Shown one piece after another: positions 27,124 through 35,532 of a stretch of 64,000 bases of DNA. The position numbers and the translations under genes are program-made. The notes beneath the pieces were generated by a model. The model was not told the DNA's origin and made no database searches. It saw only the letters and a program-made list of their open reading frames with translations. Numbering within the stretch: position 1 is the first letter of the stretch; each line of letters opens with the position of its first letter. The stretch covers positions 1 to 64,000 of the forward strand of contig NZ_AP022671.1 in the NCBI RefSeq assembly GCF_011405515.1. The letters are read 5' to 3'. The DNA comes from Nitrospira sp. KM1. GTDB taxonomy: Bacteria > Nitrospirota > Nitrospiria > Nitrospirales > Nitrospiraceae.

Positions 27124-27660
27124 TCAGTAAAGAGAATGGTCCCCAGGGGTTCGACGGATCCCATCGCAACCGTCTGTTCCGCGCACGAGGGTCTCAACAG
27201 CCCCATCCCTTAGCCGAACACGCTGCATTCCTGGATTGAATTTTTGCACAAGTCCTTCCGGGAGCAGAGTTCCCAGATTTTGCCTGCTGGCCTCGATGCA
27301 AAACATCAGATGTGTCGGACTGTCACCGGCCGGCAAAAAGGCGAGCATGTCAGCTGAATCGCCGACGCTTCGGGTCACGGATTCCGCCTGGAGTCCATCT
27401 GCGAGAAGAACCTGTGTTGATGCAGCCTGAGTCAGTGTGCGATATGGGCCGGATGTGGGAGGTGCGGACGCCCCCAGCGGGTCCTGGATTCCAAACCAGC
27501 GCATAGAGAGGTTGCGCAGGTGCTTCTCAACGACCTCTGTACCAAAATCATCGGTAGCAGAAACTGCCGCTACAGGCCAAGCAAGTAGTGCGGTGGCCAG
27601 GACGATCTCTGCCGCTTTATTGGTCCGGTTCAAACCATGCAGACTCGGTTTTGCCATCAT
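27124..27660 (-). CDS. Exported hypothetical protein
   Basis: 178 residues from tandem ATGs at 27660/27657, with AAAGGAGT just upstream; the frame stays open further but without a plausible start. A signal peptide ends near residue 35 (LATALLAWPVAAVSA). The mature part has two cysteines (MFCIEASRQN and GTDGCDGIRR) that could pair in the periplasm, and stretches such as TQVLLADGLQAESVTRSV and DMLAFLPAGDSPTHLMF. No family was recognised. It follows a small gene at 27692-27901 by 31 bp, suggesting co-transcription. Confidence 0.65.
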   Translation of the reverse strand: MMAKPSLHGLNRTNKAAEIVLATALLAWPVAAVSATDDFGTEVVEKHLRNLSMRWFGIQDPLGASAPPTSGPYRTLTQAASTQVLLADGLQAESVTRSVGDSADMLAFLPAGDSPTHLMFCIEASRQNLGTLLPEGLVQKFNPGMQRVRLRDGAVETLVRGTDGCDGIRRTPGDHSLY

Positions 27661-27691
27661 GACTCCTTTGGTTGTTGCGGCACAGACCTGC

Positions 27692-27901
27692 TCACATGAA
27701 TTCGTCAGGATCACAGTCATTGTGGCTGGGGAGGTCGTCAGACAGAGAACGTTCGTACATGTCTTCCAGCTCTGTAGACGAATAGACCCGGACGTGATAT
27801 TCGCGTTCCAGTTCCTGTTGAGCGAGCCCATCTCCCGTGGCCGCTGCTTGTAACAATGTCCGACGACGCTCAAGCTCTTTCTCCCGTGTCTGTGCCGTCA
27901 C
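27692..27901 (-). CDS. Small acidic hypothetical protein
   Basis: 69 residues: a charged helical N-terminus (REKELERRRTLLQAAATG), a segment REYHVRVYSSTELEDMYER and an Asp/Ser-rich C-terminal tail (SLSDDLPSHNDCDPDEFM). No signal peptide or membrane segment. It looks protein-like in codon use and composition and sits directly upstream of the exported protein at 27124-27660. Function unknown. Confidence 0.6.
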   Translation of the reverse strand: MTAQTREKELERRRTLLQAAATGDGLAQQELEREYHVRVYSSTELEDMYERSLSDDLPSHNDCDPDEFM

Positions 27902-28197
27902 AAAGTACCTTCTTACTTCATACGGAGAAGCTCAGAGTAGTTGGTTGTTGTCACCGCCACGTTGCGATCTTGTTACGGTTGTGTTGTTTCGAACGGCCTG
28001 ACGGTATCAACTGCTGTGGGTGAATGTACCTGGCGCGCTAATCGCTGTGGCGTCTCACAGTGAGCAAGTCACAGCCTTTTCTTGAGATATCAAAAGAAAG
28101 AGACGGGTTGGCCGGATGGGATCACAAGTGGTATTTCACGTTGCTTTGCGATTTGCTTATGAAATCCAAAGAACGTTTGGTTGGCCGGAAGCTGATC

Positions 28198-28500
28198 TCA
28201 AGGTGGAGAATAGGATTGATGTAGTTGCCCGAGGACTAAAGGAGGATTTCTTAATGGCGGTCGTGAAAAGGCCCCACCTCGGTACGCCTGCCCAAGGGGT
28301 TTGGCCCCGTATTGTTCAATGAATTCTCGGAGAAACAGCTCTAATTCTTCCATCAGCAGCTGGATCTGAGCTTCCAGTGTTTCGAGCATCGAGGCTCTGG
28401 CTCGCAAATCCGTGGCAGTATAAATTCCTCCCGGACCGAAGAATATCGGAATTCGTTGCAGCTGGACATCCGATTCCGGCTCTCCGAGGCGGCCCTGCTG
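28198..28500 (-). pseudogene. In-frame continuation of the lipoprotein after a TAG codon
   Basis: Immediately after the TAG at 28503-28501 the same reading frame stays open for a further 100 codons to a TGA at 28200-28198 and reads like real protein: RLGEPESDVQLQRIPIFFG, GGIYTATDLRARASMLETL, then the amphipathic helix EAQIQLLMEELELFLREF. No ATG lies in this frame before residue MLETLEAQ (28389), and a TTG at 28407 is the only earlier candidate start in this part. The simplest reading is that one nonsense codon has cut the last quarter off the upstream lipoprotein. A separate small gene, a sequencing error or TAG read-through cannot be excluded. Confidence 0.6.
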
Positions 28501-29301
28501 CTACCAGGCGTTCACCACTTCGTCGCGTGCTGTGGATAAAGGGTGTTTATGGCTGGCTTGCAGGTATCGCCAGACTGTCGGTGAGATGACCGAGGATTGC
28601 CGGGGATTGTCCCACACCTCTTTGAGCAGGTTCCGCTCGTGACGGAACTCCTGTTTCGACGTAGCAAAAAGAGCCGTCCCTCCAAAGAGCGATGCGAGTG
28701 CGCCTCCGGCGACGCCCAAAGCATCGCTGGCCGTACTGGATCCGCCAGCCAAGCCGAGACCACCAGACACCGCTGCGGCCACCCCGCTGATAAGGATTGA
28801 AATCAAGGTCAACTGTCTGACGATGGCGGAATCGATTTCTTCCATACGATCGGCAACCTGATCTGCCCGATCGCGCTCGCACACGATTTCTGCCACAGCC
28901 GACGACACCTCAAACATCGTGAGCAACAGGCGATCGGTCAATGCCTGCCGCAATTCTAAATATTCGATACTTCGGATTTGGCCATGAAATTGAAGGGCTG
29001 CCATCTCGGACAGAATCGGCAGTACGTCCATCACCCTGGCTACCTCGAGTGCCTGTGGCGAAAGCGGAATATTGGGATCGTCGACCGCACCCGTAATGGA
29101 ATCGTATCCACGCCCTTGTGAGAAGGAAAGGGGAGTTGCGGGAGTGCAATGCCGTTCAGATGCCGTTGCATGGTTGGTCGAGGGGATAAGAAAAGAACAT
29201 CCCGTTACGGTACTAAGCAAGAGGCCTGAGGCGAAAAGGATCGACTGGACCGGCCGGGTTTCGTCTTTGGAAAAGAACGGAGCAGTTCTCATGATGGACA
29301 A
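28501..29301 (-). CDS. Lipoprotein with glycine-rich membrane hairpin, probably truncated
   Basis: 266 residues to the TAG. A lipoprotein signal peptide ends near residue 35 (LLSTVTGC). The mature protein has a helical region (ARVMDVLPILSEMAALQF, RQALTDRLLLTMFEVSSAVA) and then a glycine/alanine-rich hydrophobic stretch (ILISGVAAAVSGGLGLAGG, GVAGGALASLFGGTALF) that could form a membrane hairpin. The C-terminal part (EVWDNPRQSSVISPTVWRYL) runs straight into the stop, and the same frame continues as convincing protein for 100 codons. It lies 109 bp downstream of the CorA-like gene on the same strand. Function unknown. Confidence 0.7.
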   Translation of the reverse strand: MSIMRTAPFFSKDETRPVQSILFASGLLLSTVTGCSFLIPSTNHATASERHCTPATPLSFSQGRGYDSITGAVDDPNIPLSPQALEVARVMDVLPILSEMAALQFHGQIRSIEYLELRQALTDRLLLTMFEVSSAVAEIVCERDRADQVADRMEEIDSAIVRQLTLISILISGVAAAVSGGLGLAGGSSTASDALGVAGGALASLFGGTALFATSKQEFRHERNLLKEVWDNPRQSSVISPTVWRYLQASHKHPLSTARDEVVNAW

Positions 29302-29410
29302 TCTTACTCTCGGGATTGGTGTATTCCCGGACGTGCTGTCCGTGGGTTATGGATCAGAGATTCTGGGCATTGAAAGGGATGACGATACAAATCAGCCAAG
29401 CGTTGAGCTG

Positions 29411-31078
29411 TTACGGTGTCTTCTTTGTGCTCAGGGTGTTGTTCCATACCCTGGTGAACGCAGCGAGCTTTGCTTTCGAGGACCTGCGCTCATCAGCAAG
29501 CGCTTCCAGGAAGTCGGCCAAGCGGCTGGATTTCAGGACCGTATAGAATGTCACGATGAAGGCTACAATGAGGACAAGCATGAACACCAGGAAGCGTGCG
29601 ATGGCTGATTCGTCAGCCATCGCGAACAGATTCATTCCCAGGAAACCGGTTGTCGCCACCCCAATCAAGCCGACGGTAGCAACGACAGTCAACCGGACCA
29701 TTGTCTCACCCTGCCTGCGCAGCGCATCGCTATCGAGATACTGGTTCATGTCTTCGATGGCGGTTCGCACTTCGTCATACAGCCGCTGCGTGCTCAAATG
29801 TTCGCTGACCATGCGAAAGAGTTCTTTTGCTTGAGTGTGATCCGAGACTTCGCGAAACCAATACCGCTGGGTAAATCGAAGAAAGATGCCCAACATTTGA
29901 CGGATGGTGCGCCGGAACGTTCGTACCGACTGGAGACTCTCGACTTCCAGGCGGTTGGTCACATCGACCAAGCGGTCCTGTAACATCAGCAGCGCCGCTC
30001 TATGAAAATGAGAAATGAGAAAGAGGAGAAAATACTCGTGCCGGAACTGCTCCAGGTCTGTCTTGCGTCCGATGAATGTCCTGCGATTGCGGTCTCCCAC
30101 CATGGTAAACACCCGTCCGGTACACATGAACCGAGTCCCTGCCTGTTCCCGTCCCTGTCCATTCCAATACCGGTCGTAACAGAACCGCTCTTCGAAATCC
30201 CGCAGGTGGCTTCCGGAATGGAGGGGTGAGTCTGGTGCGGAAGGTGCGGATGCCAAGCCTAGCTGAACGAATTCCTCACGGCTCAAGGACTCGGGATCGT
30301 CCATGACGAGATACGCCATTAATGGCATCAGATGGTATTCGATCTGTCGATAACGGATGAGACCTTTTTGTCCCGAATGGTGCAGCACCAATGGTTTGAG
30401 TAAGTACTCCCAATGAGAGGCCATGCACGGTGACCGATACCGGCAGACGAAAGAAAGATATCTCTCACGGTTTTCATAGTCGGACATTGCCAGAATGTTG
30501 CCCTCTGCGGACAGCCACTGTACGTTCTTGGCGCAATGACCTCCTTGTCCGTCCGGTTCCCAGTAGGTGGGATAACAGCGGCCAAAGCGGAACAAAACAT
30601 TCTGTACAAGGGGAAGCGGGACCTCGTCGCCGTAGACCTCAACGACAAGAATCGCCAGGTCGATGTCATAGAAGAAATAGAGATCCACATGCGCCACCGT
30701 CAGAATCAGCGGTTCGGTGTGCGGGTCGGAGAACGTCATCTTCACTTGTGCAATGTCGTTGCGTCGAAATACGCGTATGGAGGATCCCTGAAGGATGGCC
30801 GCCCCGTTACCTTTGCTTTCACCGTACAAAAAACGTTGAACAAACGGGAGAAATGTGACGAACTCGCTGTAGTGCCGTTCCTGAAACAGAACGGGATCAC
30901 CCGTGAACTCGTCCTGCAACTCGTCCCAGGGATTGTCTTCGCCGGGTGTTTGCAGCCGCTCCCAATGCTTCTGAATCGGTGCGCGTTCACTGATAGGCAT
31001 CAATTGCAAAGGCCAGAGCAGGATTTGTCTGAAGTGCCGGACTATCTTGTCCTTTTGAAGGATACTGGGATCGGCCAT
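29411..31078 (-). CDS. Divergent CorA-like metal-ion transporter
   Basis: 555 residues, longer than the usual 316-370 of CorA. The large N-terminal part is soluble. The C-terminus has a long charged helix (RLYDEVRTAIEDMNQYLD), then a first span (VRLTVVATVGLIGVATTGF) followed at once by GMNLF, the signature of the CorA Mg2+/Co2+ channel selectivity loop, and a second span (FLVFMLVLIVAFIVTFY). The two-span tail with GMN between the spans is diagnostic for the superfamily. The N-terminal domain was not recognised. Transport of Mg2+ or another divalent ion is inferred. Confidence 0.75.
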   Translation of the reverse strand: MADPSILQKDKIVRHFRQILLWPLQLMPISERAPIQKHWERLQTPGEDNPWDELQDEFTGDPVLFQERHYSEFVTFLPFVQRFLYGESKGNGAAILQGSSIRVFRRNDIAQVKMTFSDPHTEPLILTVAHVDLYFFYDIDLAILVVEVYGDEVPLPLVQNVLFRFGRCYPTYWEPDGQGGHCAKNVQWLSAEGNILAMSDYENRERYLSFVCRYRSPCMASHWEYLLKPLVLHHSGQKGLIRYRQIEYHLMPLMAYLVMDDPESLSREEFVQLGLASAPSAPDSPLHSGSHLRDFEERFCYDRYWNGQGREQAGTRFMCTGRVFTMVGDRNRRTFIGRKTDLEQFRHEYFLLFLISHFHRAALLMLQDRLVDVTNRLEVESLQSVRTFRRTIRQMLGIFLRFTQRYWFREVSDHTQAKELFRMVSEHLSTQRLYDEVRTAIEDMNQYLDSDALRRQGETMVRLTVVATVGLIGVATTGFLGMNLFAMADESAIARFLVFMLVLIVAFIVTFYTVLKSSRLADFLEALADERRSSKAKLAAFTRVWNNTLSTKKTP

Positions 31079-31815
31079 GAGGTTCTTCCTATACGAGGAG
31101 CACGGATCGTATTCTCGAATCGAGATGAGCGGCTATCAAATTGGGAGCCCTCATTAAGTCAGACCTCTCTGTTGATGTCGCGTCTGCCGCGGTGTCCATA
31201 TGACCTGGTAAGCTGAATATGCGGAGGTTTGAGAAACCTCTCGATGGTGCGGCTCGCAGATGCGATGCAGAAATGGTCAATCGACATTGACGACTTCCGG
31301 TTTACACATCCGGTCGGTAGGTAGCATAGCGCGATTGCCTTACGCTTCTCTCGCAACTGGTTTGCTGCCTGTCTTCCACGCTGTATGGATTTGTGCCATG
31401 ACCCCTTGGGTGGCCGTTGGGTTGGCGTTAAGGACTGGAACGTGCGATCGGTCAAAGAATACTTCTGTGGCCATGCATCTTAATGAACAGATAGCTCTGT
31501 TAGACGATCGGGATCCATACCGCAGGGCACTTAAGTGGTCGTTTTAGTAGCTCTCTTCCAACTGTCAGGGTGAACCTCCTATTTGTGACGAGGATAAGAA
31601 GTAGAGATTTCCGATCGATTATCTTCGGATTACGGATGTGTAAATTAATTGTCGACCCGTTGCCATAGCGGCTCTCGGGGTCGCATAGTCACCGGTTAGC
31701 TGTCTGAATAAGGCGGTGGAGAGCTTGAAGGACGAACCGGTTAGGAGAATGTTTCACCAACTTCGTGATGCCTCTTAACCGTGAGCATTATGTGCGAAAA
31801 AAGGAGGCGATCTTC
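31079..31815 (+). other. Longest gene-free stretch in the window
   Basis: About 735 bp between divergent genes. Several short open frames exist on both strands, but none combines a ribosome site with protein-like composition. A perfect 7-bp inverted repeat with a 3-base loop lies at 31224-31240 without a T-run. It must hold the promoters of the CorA-like gene and the DUF155-like gene; a small RNA is possible but not supported. Confidence 0.5.
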
Positions 31816-32952
31816 GTGCAAGTGTTAATGCCAGAACATACGTGTATTGCTCGGGAGACGTCATCACTTACGATAGATAAAGGAACGTGTTATGCCATTT
31901 TCGCCTACGATGTGGGCTCTTCTATCAGCCTGGAGCAGGCCGGTAGCCGCCTGTCACAGGACACGGAACGCGGGCGTTTGAAGCACACTGCCCGGGCTCC
32001 ACAATATTTCGACTACCGTCCTGCTCCTCTTCGCTTAATCCAAGAGGGAGCATCATTATTATTAGGCCGGTATACGTCAGCTCCCACCACTGAAATTATG
32101 GTGTATGACTTCGGTGCCGTCACGATTACCTATCGATTTGCCTTAAAAGGCCCATTCAATGACCTGCTGGAACTGAGTGAAATGCTCTATGAAAATGATC
32201 AGTTGCTGAAGGAGTCACGCCTTCGGGTCGGTCAGCTCGTTCAGGCCTTGGGGGATGCTATCGATCGTCCCAACATTGGCCACGAAGAGGAAGATTATCT
32301 CGTTTTTGCGATAGAGAGCTGCTCATCCTTGCAGCAGACCCCGGTTTGGATCAACCGGGAAGCAGAACTCGCTCGGATCCTTCGCGGCGAGCGGACACCG
32401 CTTTCGGACCAGGAAATTGCCGATGCGACTGCATGTCGGATTTCATTCGGGACGGACGATGCCGTCTTTATCGATTGGCACGCAGCGGTACTGTTCGGGA
32501 AGGATATGGATGACGTGAGGGCGGTTCTCGAGTTCGCCAATGTCGAATTACTTGAAATGAGAACTTTGGACGAACAACTTGATCGAGCCCTGGACCAAGC
32601 CTATGAGGCCTTGTCCCGCAAGCCGAAGCTTCTACAACTGCCAGGCTCTTACCACAAGGACACCACGCACATTGCGCAGTTGCAAGTTGATGGGGCACTT
32701 CTTTTTGAGCGGGTAACCAATACGCTCAAGTTGCTGGGCGATCAATACTTGGCTCGTGTGTATCGTCTTGTATCCCAGCGATTCCACTTGGAGGCCTGGG
32801 ACGCCAGCATTCTGCGAAAATTAGATACCCTCAATAGCATCTACGGCAAGATGTCCGATCGCGCCAGCGTGCAGCGTATGGAACTCTTGGAATGGATCAT
32901 TATCGTGCTGATCACGGTTTCCATTGCGATATCGGTTCTTGAATTGAGGTAG
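31816..32952 (+). CDS. Rmd1/DUF155-like membrane-anchored protein
   Basis: 378 residues from the GTG at 31816, which has AAAGGAGG eight bases upstream; an upstream in-frame GTG at 31765 lacks such a site. The body is soluble and mixed alpha/beta (TTEIMVYDFGAVTITYRF, AVLFGKDMDDVRAVLEFAN). It ends with a helical region (RASVQRMELLEWII) and one C-terminal span (IIIVLITVSIAISVLEL). The LEWIIIVLI ending and overall plan resemble the DUF155/Rmd1 family, whose yeast and bacterial members are membrane proteins of unknown activity. No partner is adjacent on the same strand. Confidence 0.65.
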   Translation: MQVLMPEHTCIARETSSLTIDKGTCYAIFAYDVGSSISLEQAGSRLSQDTERGRLKHTARAPQYFDYRPAPLRLIQEGASLLLGRYTSAPTTEIMVYDFGAVTITYRFALKGPFNDLLELSEMLYENDQLLKESRLRVGQLVQALGDAIDRPNIGHEEEDYLVFAIESCSSLQQTPVWINREAELARILRGERTPLSDQEIADATACRISFGTDDAVFIDWHAAVLFGKDMDDVRAVLEFANVELLEMRTLDEQLDRALDQAYEALSRKPKLLQLPGSYHKDTTHIAQLQVDGALLFERVTNTLKLLGDQYLARVYRLVSQRFHLEAWDASILRKLDTLNSIYGKMSDRASVQRMELLEWIIIVLITVSIAISVLELR

Positions 32953-33095
32953 CCGGAACTGCCTCCAGCCTTACAGCGAAAAGTCACCGGTCCTTGCATA
33001 GCCGCCGTGACATAAGCATGAGAATCAGGCGGGTGAGCTTTCAGAAAGGCGCTTAGGCTAGGTTGATCGCGCGCGTGGCGTAAGGTGAGGAACTG

Positions 33096-35243
33096 TTAGT
33101 ACCGAGACTTCCAGCGGGACATGAACCATTCTTGAGAATGGATCGGTGACTCACCTTCGGATGGATGAAGACGTCGGTAGGTTCCGTCTGGTTGCAACTC
33201 CCGAGCTTGAACATTGTCTTGTATACCGATGCCAAGAATTTCGGTAATAAGCACGTCTCGCCAATGTGGAGGTGTCACGGGAAACAGAATTTCAACTCGC
33301 TGATCGAGATTGCGAGGCATGAGGTCCGCACTTCCCGCGAACACTTCGTCCTGTCCGCCGTTCTTGAAATAGTAGATCCGCGCATGTTCTAGGAACCGCC
33401 CGACCACGGACACGACTCGAATCGTTTCGCTCAGTCCAGGCACGCCAGGCCGCAAACAGCAAATGCCTCGCACCTGCAAGTCGATTTTCACTCCCGCTTG
33501 TGACGCACGATACAACGCCTGGATGCAGGCCTTATCGACCAATGCATTCATTTTAAATGCGATGTAGCCGTCACGGCCCGCTTGGTGATGTGTGATTTCA
33601 CGCTCGATTCGATCAATCAGCTCTTTTCGCAGAAGCTTGGGTGCGATGAGCAACTTGTCGTAGGCCGGTTTGCGTGAATATCCCGTCAGTGCATTGAACA
33701 GATCCGACACGTCGTTGCAGATAACGGGATCTGAGGTGAAATAACTGAGGTCGGTATAAATGCGGCTCGTGGCGACATTGTAATTGCCTGTCGCGAGGTG
33801 GGCGTACCGCCGTATCCCTTCGGACTCTCGGCGTACCACGAGGCACGTTTTCGCATGAGTCTTCAGGCCATGCACTCCATACACGACATGCACACCCTCG
33901 TCCTCAAGTTTGCGAGCCCATTCAATGTTGCTTTCCTCGTCGAACCTCGCTTTGAGTTCAACTAAGACGGCGACCTGCTTGCCATTCATCCGGGCTTCCA
34001 GTAGTGCGTCCACAATGGGGGACTTCGCGCCAACGCGATACAGCGTCTGCTTGATGGCAAGAACCGCCGAATCATTTGCCGCTTCACGTATGAAATCGAC
34101 CACTGGCACGAAGCTGTCGTAGGGGTGAAACAGCAAGATATCCTGCTGGCGGACGGCCGCCAACATTCCGCCTGGCTGGGTGCAAATCGGAGGAACAACG
34201 GGAACGTGAAATGGATCTTTCAAGTCCGGTCGGTCGAGCGCCGTGAGCTCTGCGATTCCTGCCATTCCGATGGGATCGTTTTCAGAATACACTAAATAAG
34301 GCGACAACTGGAGATTGCCGATGAGGATATCTGCGATACTACTCGGTGTTTTGGCCTCGAGTTCCAGCCGAACGGCGGATCCGAACTCCCGGAGATCGAG
34401 CTGTTGTTCCACCGTCGTCAGGAGATCCGCCGCTTCATTCTCGGTGATAGTCAAATCGGCATCCCGCGTCACGCGGAATGCATACGAAGCCACAATTTCT
34501 ACGCCCGGGAAGAGCAGATCCAAATTATCCGCCACAATATCTTCCAGCCATACAAACCGCGAAATCCTTGATTCGCTTCCCAACAGGGTCTCTTGAAGCG
34601 ACGCTGGTGATTCCTCAGGGATAGGGATCAGGCGTTTGAACCCACCAGGCAATTTGACACGGGCGAAACATTCCCCCCGGTCGGGATCTTTGACGATGAC
34701 GGCCAAGTTAAAACTTAGATTTGAGACATGGGGGAACGGATGGGTGGGATCGATTGCTAACGGCGTCAGAACGGGAAAGATCTCCGCACAGAAGTAATCG
34801 CGAAGACGGAGTCGTTCCTTCTCCGTCAGAGACTTGCTGTGCAAGACGTGTATGCCGGTTTCAGATAATTTAGGACAGATATCTTCATGCCAACAGGATT
34901 GATGCCGCTGAAGCAACGGTGTGACTTCGCGACAAATCGCCAACATCTGTTCCGAAGGAGTCATGCCGTCAGGCGGGGGTTCGCCCACTCCTGCGGCTAC
35001 TTGACGTCGGAGGGCGGAGACCCTCGTCATGAAGAATTCGTCTAAATTCGTTGCGAAGATAGTTAAAAACTTTGCTCGCTCCAACAGGGGATAGCCTGTA
35101 TTCTCCGCTTCTTCGAGCACACGGAGGTTGAACTGCAGCCAGCTCAGTTCTCGATTGAGAAACAGATTCGGACTGTCGAGGTTCTGAACGGTTTCGTTCG
35201 AAGGGAGCCCGGAATCTAGATTCGGGTTTGGACTGATGGACAT
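33096..35243 (-). CDS. ppk1: Polyphosphate kinase 1
   Basis: 715 residues, the normal length for PPK1. N domain: FLNRELSWLQFNLRVLEEA and FLTIFATNLDEFFMTRV. The catalytic C domains contain VAVLVELKARFDEESNIEWA, the HAKT motif with the candidate phospho-histidine, RRYAHLATGNYNVATSRIYT and the loop VRGICCLRPGVPGLSE. The enzyme makes polyphosphate from ATP at the inner membrane, storing phosphate. It is transcribed away from the PiT phosphate transporter, and a three-unit Pho box lies about 104 bp upstream. Together with pstSCAB this points to control by phosphate supply. Confidence 0.97.
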   Translation of the reverse strand: MSISPNPNLDSGLPSNETVQNLDSPNLFLNRELSWLQFNLRVLEEAENTGYPLLERAKFLTIFATNLDEFFMTRVSALRRQVAAGVGEPPPDGMTPSEQMLAICREVTPLLQRHQSCWHEDICPKLSETGIHVLHSKSLTEKERLRLRDYFCAEIFPVLTPLAIDPTHPFPHVSNLSFNLAVIVKDPDRGECFARVKLPGGFKRLIPIPEESPASLQETLLGSESRISRFVWLEDIVADNLDLLFPGVEIVASYAFRVTRDADLTITENEAADLLTTVEQQLDLREFGSAVRLELEAKTPSSIADILIGNLQLSPYLVYSENDPIGMAGIAELTALDRPDLKDPFHVPVVPPICTQPGGMLAAVRQQDILLFHPYDSFVPVVDFIREAANDSAVLAIKQTLYRVGAKSPIVDALLEARMNGKQVAVLVELKARFDEESNIEWARKLEDEGVHVVYGVHGLKTHAKTCLVVRRESEGIRRYAHLATGNYNVATSRIYTDLSYFTSDPVICNDVSDLFNALTGYSRKPAYDKLLIAPKLLRKELIDRIEREITHHQAGRDGYIAFKMNALVDKACIQALYRASQAGVKIDLQVRGICCLRPGVPGLSETIRVVSVVGRFLEHARIYYFKNGGQDEVFAGSADLMPRNLDQRVEILFPVTPPHWRDVLITEILGIGIQDNVQARELQPDGTYRRLHPSEGESPIHSQEWFMSRWKSRY

Positions 35244-35346
35244 GGTCTGTTTTAAGTCAATTCCAACGCTTACTCAATAAGAACTCACCATGGAACCAAA
35301 CGGTTTCACCACAATGCTCTTAGGTAGAGCAACGATAATGCGAAGA

Positions 35347-35374
35347 CGTTACACCATGATGACTTCCTGGTTAA
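35347..35374 (-). promoter_or_regulatory. Pho box upstream of ppk
   Basis: On the minus strand three units with exact 11-bp phasing: TTAACC, GTCATC and GTAACG (plus-strand positions 35369, 35358 and 35347). The middle unit contains GTCAT, the core of the E. coli Pho box half-site. The proximal edge is 104 bp from the ppk start. Confidence 0.65.
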
Positions 35375-35465
35375 CTCTTGAGAATGCTAGAGAGTAAGTT
35401 GGTCCTGGACGACCGCCCATGGCACAATTATTTCCCGCACAGTGGCCATTAAAAAACTTCTTTTG

Positions 35466-35482
35466 GTAACACGATTGTAATC
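35466..35482 (+). promoter_or_regulatory. Pho-box-like site upstream of the PiT transporter
   Basis: Two units on the plus strand, GTAACA at 35466 and GTAATC at 35477, exactly 11 bp apart; the pair resembles the last two units of the pstS site (GTAACG, GTAATC). No clear third unit. It ends 51 bp before the ATG at 35533. Confidence 0.58.
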
Positions 35483-35532
35483 CGGATCGTGCAAGATGCG
35501 GCCGTCTCGCTGTTCACAATTTGGGAGGCCTC

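Noticed and set aside
30536-31216. A 226-codon open frame on the plus strand
   Set aside because: It is antisense to the CorA-like gene and lacks protein-like features.
31224-31240. A perfect 7-bp inverted repeat with a 3-base loop
   Set aside because: There is no T-run on either strand and no gene end next to it, so neither terminator nor operator can be supported.
31159-31455. A 98-codon minus-strand frame in the long gap before the CorA-like gene
   Set aside because: No ribosome site, basic and low-complexity composition, no signal or domain; not better than chance.
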